Source: Conchocele bisecta
Taxonomy: Eukaryota; Mollusca; Bivalvia; Lucinida; Thyasiridae
Reading direction: 5' to 3'
Length of the DNA: 64,000 nucleotides
NCBI GenBank assembly: GCA_029237695.1
Contig: JAQRGA010000154.1
Coordinates: 1-64,000 of the forward strand
The notes beneath the pieces were generated by a model. The model was given only the letters and a program-made list of their open reading frames with translations. It was not told the DNA's origin and searched no databases. Position 1 is the stretch's first letter. The number at the start of each line of letters is the position of its first letter. The position numbers were made by a program, and so were the translations under genes. Below are positions 54,986-64,000 of this stretch, one piece after another.

Positions 54986-55479
54986 ATTTGGACCTAAGCG
55001 TCTGACTTGACCAACCCCGACCCGCCATCTACCAATAGAACAAAACAGTGTGTCATTATTGATGTGCTATTATATCATTGTAGTAGAGAAAGGCTGATCA
55101 TAATTACAATTAATACCGTAGGTATCCATGACATTAGTAGCAAAAGCCATATTTTACATACATGTACGTACCTATACGTACGTTATACCGATGAAATAGA
55201 TAGGAAATGTTATTTTTATTTCGTTATTGTTCATGAAAATTAATGTCAAAATATCCATTGTTCGTGAAAACGTTGTCAACTTGACGATATTTTCTGTCCA
55301 AAACTTCTAGTCCAAATATAAACATCAACAAATCAACAACGCCGCGCGACGTCACAATGGGCTATTGTAATGTACTGGGATATAAATGCAACATGTTGAA
55401 TGGGCGTTTCCATTATGAATTTAAGGACAGTGCAAATAGTGTGTTTTGTGGTTTAATTGATATTCAATAGCATTATTAC

Positions 55480-55775
55480 TATAGTTAGCCTACTGTTTGC
55501 GATAAGTATGAATACAACTGGATCCAAATTAATTTCAACAAGGACGTCACCAGACCTGTCTAAAGCTGAAGCCCAGGTGGGTAATCCAATGGAGCTAGTT
55601 GCGAACAGTAACTCTTGCAATCCACTTAGATTGCAAGATTGAAGATTGCAAGATTGCAAGAGTTACTGTTCGCAACAGCAATGGAGCTCGCAATGCGAGG
55701 GAGTACACTACGTGGGACGGTCGGGTGTGGAGTCCCGGGCAATGCTCATCCCCCCGGAATTATTTTAAAACTATG
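55480..55775 (+). mobile_element. Element related to 12.9-13.1 kb, with hairpin
   Basis: ccagacctgtctaaagctgaag, then the hairpin GTTGCGAACAGTAACTCTTGCAA/complement (55598-55676; attgcaagattg repeated in the loop), then gggacggtcgggtgtggagtcc and ccccccggaatta. Inverse orientation to 12885-13110. Confidence 0.6.
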
Positions 55776-56029
55776 GTGTAATATGCTGCATTCTATGGTT
55801 GTTTTTTTTTTGCAAATATGTATTAAATTTCTTGTGCAATTTTATATCTGTAAGAAATAAAGGTATGTCTCGAGATTATGTTGAAGACCGGGCTTCCAGG
55901 CCTGCGCCTAGCGACGTGCCTGTTCATCATAATCACCATCTAACAGATATGCTATTCATTCTTATTCTATTCATGAAATAACATGACCAGGACAGCCACT
56001 AGCTATTTGCCATTTAGCTAGTAAACTAG

Positions 56030-56192
56030 TACATGTATATAGTTATTTCATGGCCATTCTGGGAACAGTCAAAAACTATTCCTCCGATGTGCTGTGGAAC
56101 GACGCGGGCAATAGTGCATCCGGTCGTCCACAGCACCGAGAGGCAATATGTTTTGACTGTTCCCCGAATTACCATGAACTAACTGTTTTATT
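56030..56192. repeat. Imperfect hairpin
   Basis: TAGTTATTTCATGGccatTc-gggaacagtcaaaa pairs with ttttgactgttccccgaattaccatgaactaa, and gtgctgtgg-acgac with gtcgtccacagcac inside. Confidence 0.65.
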
Positions 56193-56286
56193 ACTAAACC
56201 TGTACTGTTCAGTGTATGTGGCATAATGAACGTAATTTTGGCTGGGCGCGTCGACAGACCAATCTAAATTACGTTCAATTTGTATG

Positions 56287-57431
56287 GAACGCCACATCTA
56301 CATAAACTCAAATATATATTGCTAGCTCTAAATATTTAGAGCTAGCAATATATAATTAGAGCTAGCAATAAAACATTTCGAGCTATCTGCAATTCATTTG
56401 AAGAGCTCTCTAATTCATTTGGAGCTAGCTCTAAATCAATTAATGATATCTCAAATTTATTTGTAGCGAACATTTTATAATTTTGATTTGGAGAGCTCTC
56501 TAAATCATTTGGAGCTATCTCTAACTCATTTGGAGAGCTCTCAAAATCATTTGGATTTAGAGCTCTCGAAATCAGTTCGAGCTAGCTATAAATCATTTAA
56601 TAGTAGCTCAATTTGATTTGTAGTGAGGATTTTATAACTTTGATTTGGAGAGCTCTCTAAATCATTTGGAGCTATCTCGAAATCATTTGGAGAGTTCTCG
56701 AAATCATTTGGAGAGCTCTCGAAATCACTTCGAGCTAGCTCTAAATCAATTAATGATAGCTCAAATTTATTTGTAGCGAGCATTATATAACTTGATTATT
56801 TGGAGAGCTCTCGAATTCATTTGGAGCTATGTCTAAATCATTTGGAGCTAGCTCTAAATCAATTAAAGATATCTCAAATTGATTTGGAGAGAGCATTATA
56901 AACTTCATTTGATGCTAGCTCCAAATACGACTCCACTTGGGACCTAGTGGAAAAAACAATAAGCGCTCCCTTCCCGCGCTTTTAAAATCTCTGTACGCAT
57001 GTGCACCGAGCCGTGAGCAACAACAACAACAGCGAACAAGATACGTTCATCATCCGACCATGGAGGGTAAAACATATTTAATTTAAACACAAATATAATT
57101 AGCCTTATACTTTTTTTTTTTTTTATTAGTTTGGTAAATTAGGTGTGCATGCGTAATTCAATAATTCAGGGAGACATCGTTTTCATAGTTTCAAGCGATT
57201 TAATGCTAGATCCAAATAAGATAATTATTGCTAGAATCAAATGAATTAGAGAGCTCTCCAAATGACTTAGAGATAGCTCCAAATGATTTAGAGAGCTCTC
57301 CAAATCAAAGTTATATAATGATAGCTATAAATCAATTTAAGATAGCATTAATTGATTTAGAGCTAGCTCTAAATATATTTATTGCTTTAGAGCTAGCAAT
57401 ATATATTTGAGTTTATGTAGATTTGGCGTTC
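56287..57431. mobile_element. Foldback element with 21-bp tandem arms
   Basis: Ends GAACGCCACATCTACATAAA and tttatgtagaTTTGGCGTTC are inverted, followed by CTCAAATATATATTGCTAGC on both sides. Most of each arm is a tandem of aaatcatttggagagctctcg variants, longer on the left (56,380-56,930) than on the right (57,230-57,370). The unique centre holds caacaacaacaacagcgaac and an ATG with donor-like sequence, ccATGGAGGGTAAAA (57,058). Flanks aatttgtat / aaatttgat are only an approximate duplication. Confidence 0.7.
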
Positions 57432-58410
57432 AAATTTGATGACGTAATCTTCGACAAAATTCCTGACGTCATGAGTTTCGGGTCTGAAAATAGTTTTAAC
57501 TATTCCACAGGCACGCGGAACTATTGCGCAGGCATGCGGAACTATTGCCCAGACACGTCAAACCCCATTATTCAAACCTATGGAATATCAACTTATATAT
57601 ATAGGGAGTTTGGTTATAATTTGACTTATTTACCCATGCCGACAAAAACGATCAGTGCCAATGCTGATCATCAATTAATCAATATGCTTTATCTTATTCC
57701 TTCATGAAACACTATGATCAGTCGATACACTGCTTGTCATTCTGTTTATCTTATTTACCCAAGTCAACAAATGATAAATGCCTACTCAGTTCGTCATCAA
57801 ACCGATATGCTTTATTTTTTCTTTCTCCATGAAACACTATGATCAGTCGCTACACTGTGTGTTCTGTTTGTCTTATTTGTTTGTCTGCTATAATTCAAAG
57901 GTGGCATGCATTTCAAATAATGATATTAATATGTTGTTGTATACCACATATTTGTCTAATCATGGTAATGACAGAAATGAAGTACATACTATTTCGAGAA
58001 ACATAGTAAAGGAAAATATGTAATAACAGCTAAAATAATTGCAGGGGGGGGGTGGGGGGTGGGGGGGGGGGGGTCTGTAATATAAATTCGGTGTACCCGA
58101 CCTCCTCGCGCGCGAAATCGTAAATTCGGGGGTCTGGGGGTTCCTCCGCCATGAATTTTTTAAATGACAGATCGCCGCAGATGCGATATAGCTTGCATTG
58201 TTCTCAATTCAATTTTTCATATCGAGTTGTTTTAAAAGGAGGCAGTAATATCTGTGAATAAAGTAAGGTGATATAGTAATTTTTGTGTCAAACTATAACA
58301 TGTGGAAGTGCTTACATACAACATTGATCAACGGTATCATTTCTAGATATGGATATGAAGATTGGAGCTAAATGACCATTGTATTCTAGCAGACTGATTG
58401 TACATGTACA
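57432..58410. other. Short tandem duplication and G tract; no gene
   Basis: tatgctttat...ccatgaaacactatgatcagtcg occurs at ~57,682 and again at ~57,809, a 127-bp tandem duplication. Positions 58,044-58,073 are a G-rich tract with few interruptions. Remaining DNA shows no motif. Confidence 0.5.
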
Positions 58411-58412
58411 AT

Positions 58413-58493
58413 GTACATGTAGGAAATACCACCCCATATAATTATGTACGTATGTACGTACATAATTATATGGGGTGGTATTTCCTACATGTA
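58413..58493. repeat. Perfect hairpin
   Basis: Arms of ~38 bases, TACATGTAGGAAATACCACC + ccatataattatgtacgta, are exact complements. Confidence 0.85.
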
Positions 58494-58818
58494 TAAAAGG
58501 CCTCTATTATCCACCATCAATGCCCTATTTTCTCCATTATCCAAATAAATCCATTACGTCTTTAAATGACACCGCTTTGTTACGTCCCTTGTAAATGTTT
58601 TACGCCATTTGCTTTTAATTTAATTCTCACATTCTGACGTTCGATCATCGTGATCCTTGTTCAATCTAACGTATGCCCACTCGGTGACGGTGACGGTGGT
58701 GTAATATGAAGACGTCTGGCATGTTATCATATCTCTATATATGTTAACACTTTTTGAACACAGGTTGAAGTATAGATGCAAGTTTTTCCAAATATAGCCC
58801 CAATGCCCAAGGTGAAGG

Positions 58819-59009
58819 TTAAATTACTTTTGTCGTCTGCTGTTTTTTTTTTTTCTCCATTTTTATCATCAAAAACATGCTTTAACAGCACTTAAGAATC
58901 TTTCCATTGGAAATGATTCTGAAGTGCTGTCAAACCATGTTTTTATTTTAGAAATACGGATATAAAAGCAACAGCAGACGACAATTGTGTGTAGTGGTCT
59001 AAGGGTTAA
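58819..59009. mobile_element. TTAA MITE family 3, diverged copy
   Basis: TTAA at both ends, right end gtggtctaagggTTAA. Inner arms ttgtcgtctgctgtt / aacagcagacgacaa and caaaaacatg...catgtttt, with gaatctttccattggaaatgattc as loop stem. The left terminus is diverged. Confidence 0.6.
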
Positions 59010-59179
59010 AGTTTTTTTAGTACATGTACATTGTACTATCAAATTCCTCGGTGGGCGCGACATCTAGATCGTATTCTGTTGCATAGAATGTTAGGGATAA
59101 CAAGGACACCATGCTAGTGTCTTTAGATATACACTATTGGACTTTGCTCAGAAAATTAAATTGAAAACAAAATACATTA

Positions 59180-59445
59180 AACTACGGATTCGTTCCCAGG
59201 AAATACGAATTTGTTCCCTCAAATTAACAATTCAGTCCCACAAAATAAGAATTTGTTCCCTCAATTTAACAATTTGTTCCCTCGAATTAACAATTTGTTC
59301 CCACAAATTGTTAATTTGTGGGAATGAATGAATTGAATTGTTAAATTGAGGGAACAAATTGTTAATTTGTGGGAACAAATGTTAAATTGAGGGAACAAAT
59401 TGTTATTTTGTGGGAACGAATTGTTATTTCGTGGGAATTAATTAA
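59180..59445. repeat. Inverted array of ~20-bp units
   Basis: Left: about six units of aatttgttccctcaaattaac. Right: about six units of its complement (gttaaattgagggaacaaat), meeting at aacaatttgttcccac|aaattgttaatttgtgggaa near 59,305. Two subtypes (ccctc / cccac) alternate in both arms. Confidence 0.82.
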
Positions 59446-59449
59446 AGCC

Positions 59450-60120
59450 CCTATACGGCTCAAGTTGCCGAATTTGGCCTATTGGGTTTTCCCACACATA
59501 AATCCAACAGGTTTCTATTTACACACACTTTGAAACTGGTTGCATTAATTTTGGTACAAAAATGAGTTTGTAGTCGATGAAAATATCAATATTTGTTGAT
59601 AAACAAACAGCAGGTGCGTGTTCAAAGTCCGATCGATTTTCCGATAGACGCTCGGGTCAACTGCTCAACTCCCTGATTCGCAGCCGATTAATTCCGATAA
59701 CCGGAGTTTATCGACTCGCTTCCGAGCCGAAGCCGTTGGGTTACGGAAATTAATTTGTCAATATTGACATTTTGCACTGAGTGGTACACAAAACAAGTTT
59801 TTGTTGTCTTCACATTGCGATTAAGATGTAAATCTCAAGACTTGAGATGTATCTATTAGACAGTATATGTTAGTTTTGTGTACTAAATCAGTTGCCAAAT
59901 ATGTTTTTGTGTTTGGAAAAAATCGGAAAATTGTAATACTGAGCCGTTCAGGGCCTTTAATAAAAAAGAATTCTACGTCCCTGCGGGGCTCCATATTAAC
60001 CTGCTACTTACTATCATATATAAGTAGTGAGTAAAGTAGAAGTTGCATGAGAAGCAGTTAATGTCGGCGTATGAGTCGTGTCACTTGCTTATAGTTCTCA
60101 TACTGTTATTTCCTTTTTTT
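59450..60120. other. Upstream region of the 60-kb zinc-finger locus
   Basis: No repeat or gene assigned. It ends in the polypyrimidine tract of the acceptor at 60,121. A first exon would lie further upstream or outside the window. Confidence 0.35.
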
Positions 60121-60123
60121 CAG
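60108..60123 (+). promoter_or_regulatory. Putative 3' splice acceptor
   Basis: ttatttcctttttttCAG with AG at 60122-60123, followed by a 148-base leader to the ATG at 60272. Same arrangement as the 10.5-kb locus. Confidence 0.5.
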
Positions 60124-60271
60124 GTCAAAGGCAAACACTACCACAGTTTCCCTATTCGATGCCCTGGTATGATACGAAACCTGAAGACATGTGTTTATTG
60201 CTTTACATCCGTTGGAAGCTAAGCATGCAACTTTAGATTGATAATAATCTCAGAAAGTCAGTTTGCACAGG

Positions 60272-61545
60272 ATGGATCATAGCAGGAAGCAAATACATAA
60301 ATGCATAGAATGTAACAAGCTGTTCGTGCAAAGTAACAACCTCAAACAACATATGCTCTACACACTGGGGATCGGCCCTATACATGTAGTGTTTGCGACA
60401 AGACGTTCAAAACAGAGTGGTCACGTTCAACAACATATGCTCGTACACACCGGAGAACGTCGCTATGCATGTAGTGTTTGTCACAAAACTTTTGCAAACA
60501 GCTATGGCTGCAAACAGCACATGCTCATCCACAGCGGAGAACGGCCACATACATGTAGTGTGTGTGGCAAGACATTCACTCACACCGGGAGCCTCAAACA
60601 ACACTTGCTCATCCACACCGGGGATCGTCACCATGCATGTATGTTTTGTGACAAGACATTCACACGGCACGGTAGCCTCCAACAGCACATGCTCATCCAC
60701 ACTGGGGAACGTCCTCATACATGTAGTGTTTGTGACAATGCATTCACCGACAGCGGTATCCTCAAACAGCACATGGTCATCCACACTGGAGATCGTCCCC
60801 ATGTTATGTTGGGTTTGTGACAAGACGTTCACACAACGCGGTGCCCTCAAACGGCACGTGTTGACACACACCGGGGATCGTCCCTATGCATGTAGTGTTT
60901 GTGACAAGACATTCACACAGCGCGATTCCCTCAAACGGCACATGCTCATACACACTGTGGAACGTCCCCATACATGTAGTAGTGTTTCTGACAATGCATT
61001 CAATGACAGCGTTGGCATCAAGCAGCACATGGTCGTCCACACCAGCGAACGTCGTTTTCCATGTAGTGTTTGTGACAAGACATTCACTGATAGCGGTGTC
61101 CTCAAACGGCACATGGTCATTCACACCGGGGATCGTCCCCATGTATGTAGGGTTTGTGATAGGACATTCACACAGTGCGGTGCCCTCCAACGTCACATGC
61201 TCACACACACCGGTAATCGTCCCCATACATGTAGTGTTTGTGACAAGACATTCGCACGAAACTGTTCCCTGAAACGGCACATGCTCATACACACTGGGGA
61301 ACGTCCTCATACATTAAGTGTTTCTGACAAGACACACTGAGTGGTGACTTCAAACGGCACATCCCCATGTATACCATGTAGTATTTATGGCAAGGACTTG
61401 CCACAGAGCAGCTGTTTTAAAGGGCATATGCTCATCCATATAGAGAACAAGCTGAATCTGCCCCAAATATGTCGTTCTCACAGAGTAGCAACCGCAAGTT
61501 ACGAACAGTTTGAACACACTCTTTCAATCACAAGGAGTATTAAAT
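60272..61545 (+). pseudogene. C2H2 zinc-finger locus, ~14 fingers, frameshifted
   Basis: ATG at 60272 (MDHSRKQIHKCIECNKLF). A one-base loss (~60,360) and a one-base gain (~60,407) put only the second finger out of frame. Four clean fingers follow, then a one-base gain near 60,803 (ccatgttatgttggg) causes an early stop. In the shifted frame five good fingers run to 61,290 (CWVCDKTFTQRGALKRHVLTH type). One between them is degenerate (CSSVSDNAF), and one after has lost Cys (LSVSDKTH) before the stop at 61340. A last degraded finger (SCFKGHMLIH) extends to 61,545. Linkers are HTGDRPH/HTGERPH as in the 24-kb array. Predicted nuclear DNA-binding family; probably a pseudogene unless the indels are sequence errors. 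Confidence 0.75.
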
Positions 61546-61549
61546 GACA

Positions 61550-62290
61550 ATAACCAGGTACTTCCAGATATATCCTTCAATTGGCCTACACCCACAATAA
61601 CAGATACTATAATTTCCCTCCACATTTCAAAATCTGAAAACAGGAAATGCATCTGTTCCAGACTCCATACATAACCTAATATATTAAAAAAGCTATCGAC
61701 TGAATTAGCCATTCCACTATCTTCTCTTTACAATAATATGGCCTGACCCATGGAAACTCGTAAATGAATTGCAATCTACAAGAAAAATTACCCACAATGT
61801 AACATTATGGCCTATGGGGCCGTTTCACTAAATTTGTACTACTAAAATGTTTGTAACTGCAAATTTATGATAGTCCGTAAATTTCAAATTAACAATGTTT
61901 TCATGTAAGCAATTATTGGATTTACATTTATTGATCATAGGCTGCATATGCAGCCTATGATCAATAAATGTAAATCCATCAATTGCAATTTCCAGACGAT
62001 CGTAAAGTTGTACTTACGAACATTTTAGTTGTACGATGTTTAGTGAAACTAGCCCCATGTTTCCAAGTATCGACCAATAGTCTTCAACTTGTTCTTAGAA
62101 AATAATACCATAACCTTTCTTCAGTCTGGTTTTGTACCCAACGATTCTACAGTCAATCAATTCGTTTCTATTTACCACACATTTTGTGAGGCTCTAGATG
62201 AAGGAAACAAAGTACGAGCGGTGTTTTGTGTGATATTTCCAAGCTTTTGACACAGTACGGCACCGTGGTCTATCAATAAACTATACAGGA
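61550..62290 (+). pseudogene. Decayed LINE reverse transcriptase, split by a MITE
   Basis: Translated pieces in order: ITDTIISLHISKSE; ELAIPLSSLYNN; WKLVNE and IAIYKKN; then, after the MITE, KYRPIV; FLQSGFVPNDSTVNQFVSIY; ALDEGNKVRAVFCVIFPS; and, one frame over, FDTVRHRGL. This is the jockey/CR1-type non-LTR RT order (FKK...NYRPISLL...QSGF...FCDISKAFDxVWHxGL). The first catalytic Asp of motif A is Val (FCV), and frameshifts abound, so it is dead. Confidence 0.75.
61816..62056. mobile_element. MITE, GGGGCCGTTTCACTAAA ends
   Basis: Ends GGGGCCGTTTCACTAAA and TTTAGTGAAACTAGCCCC are inverted. The centre is a long stem, GGATTTACATTTATTGATC with its complement around ataggctgcatatgcagcctat. It lies exactly between the LINE segments IAIYKKN...QC and KYRPIV, so it inserted after the LINE. 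Confidence 0.8.
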
Positions 62291-62299
62291 CAAAACAAT

Positions 62300-63737
62300 A
62301 ACGCTACATACATAATTATACTGTTATATTATCAAATGTATATCCATGTTTTATTCGAATTGGATATGTTATTGTTGGTATACCATCCCTCTATAACTAT
62401 ACAAAACACTGTATTGTTAATTGGCGTAATGTGCTCTGTATGTGTCGACAAAATCACTTGCAAGTTTCAGTTTCTTACACAACCTTGTGTGGAATTCATT
62501 AACATTAGACTTTATCTACGCATTGGCCCAACCAACCGACACATAGCACGTGGAGGGATGTGTTCCACCAGTCCATGACAATTGTCTGACACAAATCTAA
62601 CGTCTCGGGTTGTTGGCGTCGTTGACGTACGCGTCTATCCAATAATCTTGAAAGTAACCTAACAACGATACTCATCCCGCTTGATGTAGCAGAAATAAGA
62701 ACATATTACTGTACTCCAACGAATGCATGTCCGTACGTGTGTATGTGGCCGTACCAACAGTTGACATCAATGAGTTTGTATCAAATGTGAACGTTTGATT
62801 TCACGACTTGTTTGCCTACCAGCCTAACGTATGATCGTGTTTTCTGGCTTTTTTTAAAGCAAATACACGACGTCGACAATCCGATCCAATCCGTTGTCAC
62901 AATCCGATTGACGCATGCCAGACGCATGCCAGATGCTAAGACACCGAAAGGATTCACATGTATGACATTCACCTCGGTGTAATATAACTTAAATATGGTC
63001 TGTCACTTCTGTACTGCATAATGGCAATGACTGCTGTACGCTATGTAGCTATATCACACTGCTCTTCACGGGCCTGAACTCGAAGCTGCTACATCCCTCT
63101 GCACCAGACAGACGTACGAACAATCGAACGACCTAGAGGACTGGGGATACACTCAAAGAGTGGACCTATTGACCAATGTTTCTCGCTGGACTCGAGAGGC
63201 AACTCCTCAATGAATGCTGGAATCACGAGACCTCTTCCTGTTTCCAGAACTCGGAATCCACCACATCAAACTACTAACATGTGCTTATATACCAACTATG
63301 TGGAAAAGCCCACGAATAGAAGGTACGCACGTTTTGCATTCATCGGGTAACATGCCGGTACAATGGACAACACAATGTGCTTTGCGCAACTGTACACTCA
63401 TCTTGAATCTGCTTCTCAGACTTGGCCACCACTCCAAACATGCTCAGTACACACAGAATGACTCCACCCCGACATGCCATATCCATCAATACACGGAGAA
63501 GACGCACAATGTAGGTCCATATTACTATTATTGAAGTGACCCAGCCAGCGAAGCATCGCTATTCACGCCTGTGTATTGCTTATATCTCGCTTCGAATTTG
63601 TCAGACATTTTGGACAACAAAACACGTTCGTAATTTGGTACACACAACTTATCACGATCTCTGAGAAAACAGTCTGATGTGGGTTTGTTGCTAATTAATG
63701 TTTCATTACATGTTGGTTTTAATTAATTACCAAACCA
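62300..63737. other. No feature recognised
   Basis: About 1.4 kb without repeat ends or gene signals. Open stretches at 62336-62578 and 63214-63534 lack motifs. Confidence 0.4.
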
Positions 63738-63912
63738 CAGGCCCGTAGCCAGACCTGTTTGAAGGGGGTCGTTTCGAAGGCCCAATGGGCCTGAGGTATC
63801 TAGGGGGGGGGGGGGTGGGGGGGGGGGGGGGTCTAAAAAGTGTTCCTCAAGGCTGGGCGGGGGGGGTGGGGGGGGTCGTCCGACCGCTCCGACCCCCCTG
63901 GCTACGGACCTG
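63738..63912. mobile_element. CAGGCCCGTAGCCAG element, 5-bp TSD AACCA
   Basis: Inverted ends CAGGCCCGTAGCCAG and CTGGCTACGGACCTG; AACCA on both flanks (63733-63737 and 63913-63917). Interior G-tracts and gtcgtttcgaaggcc match 33933-34134. Confidence 0.87.
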
Positions 63913-64000
63913 AACCATATATCCAATTATTCTCAATATTATAATGAATATTGCTATCAGCAGTATGTTCAAATACATGGATAATTATCACATTTATTTC

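Noticed and set aside
56380..56930. Coiled-coil-like frame (ESSPNDFENSPNDFEIAPND)
   Set aside because: It is the translation of a 21-bp tandem repeat, a multiple of three, and occurs on both arms of a foldback.
60407..61310. Minus-strand frames over the 60-kb zinc-finger locus
   Set aside because: Same antisense effect; fingers are on the plus strand.

Overview
This is a 64 kb piece of an animal nuclear genome, most likely a bivalve mollusc. That assignment is inferred from repeat style (acatgtac-rich DNA, 'aaggtcaaggtcac' repeats, ~400-bp 'atggccgcc' tandem units), not from a diagnostic gene. No prokaryotic or organellar genes and no conserved single-copy host gene are visible. The only cellular coding sequence is four loci of Krueppel-type C2H2 zinc-finger arrays. 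Everything else is transposon-derived or simple repeat, often nested.

Layout. 0-9 kb: MITEs, a long dispersed repeat (3.5-5.5 kb) and a 1.17-kb foldback element with an 8-bp target duplication. 9-16 kb: foldbacks and MITEs around an intact nine-finger gene (10.5-11.2 kb). 16.7-18.6 kb: ~400-bp tandem repeat. 20.6-22.7 kb: a broken piggyBac transposase gene, minus strand. 23.9-26.6 kb: a minus-strand array of more than 20 zinc fingers, split by a ~340-bp insertion. 27.05-33.1 kb: a 41-bp satellite interrupted by a 1.45-kb element. 33.7-46 kb: nested MITEs, SINE-like copies, homopolymer-G tracts and hairpins. 47.3-47.9 kb: a short frameshifted zinc-finger locus. 49.1-50.7 kb: a Mutator-like element with 8-bp flanking duplication, a zinc-binding exon and a LINE 3' fragment. 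50.7-53.7 kb: a second, inverted copy of the 3.5-kb repeat, split by a 1.47-kb foldback with a 9-bp duplication. 53.7-59.5 kb: composite hairpin elements and foldbacks whose arms are tandem repeats. 60.1-61.5 kb: a frameshifted ~14-finger locus. 61.5-62.3 kb: a decayed LINE reverse-transcriptase fragment split by a MITE.

How the parts relate. Three non-autonomous families end in TTAA, the piggyBac target, and the window also holds a dead piggyBac transposase. Another group starts CAGG/CAGGG and is flanked by 5-6-bp duplications. In several places one copy in the window serves as the empty site for an insertion in another copy, so nesting order can be read directly. The zinc-finger loci share finger and linker style and are probably dispersed copies of one expanding family; three of four carry frameshifts, from decay or from indel errors in the assembly. 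A stretch of the satellite (29.5-30.3 kb) has so many single-base indels that local assembly quality is doubtful.
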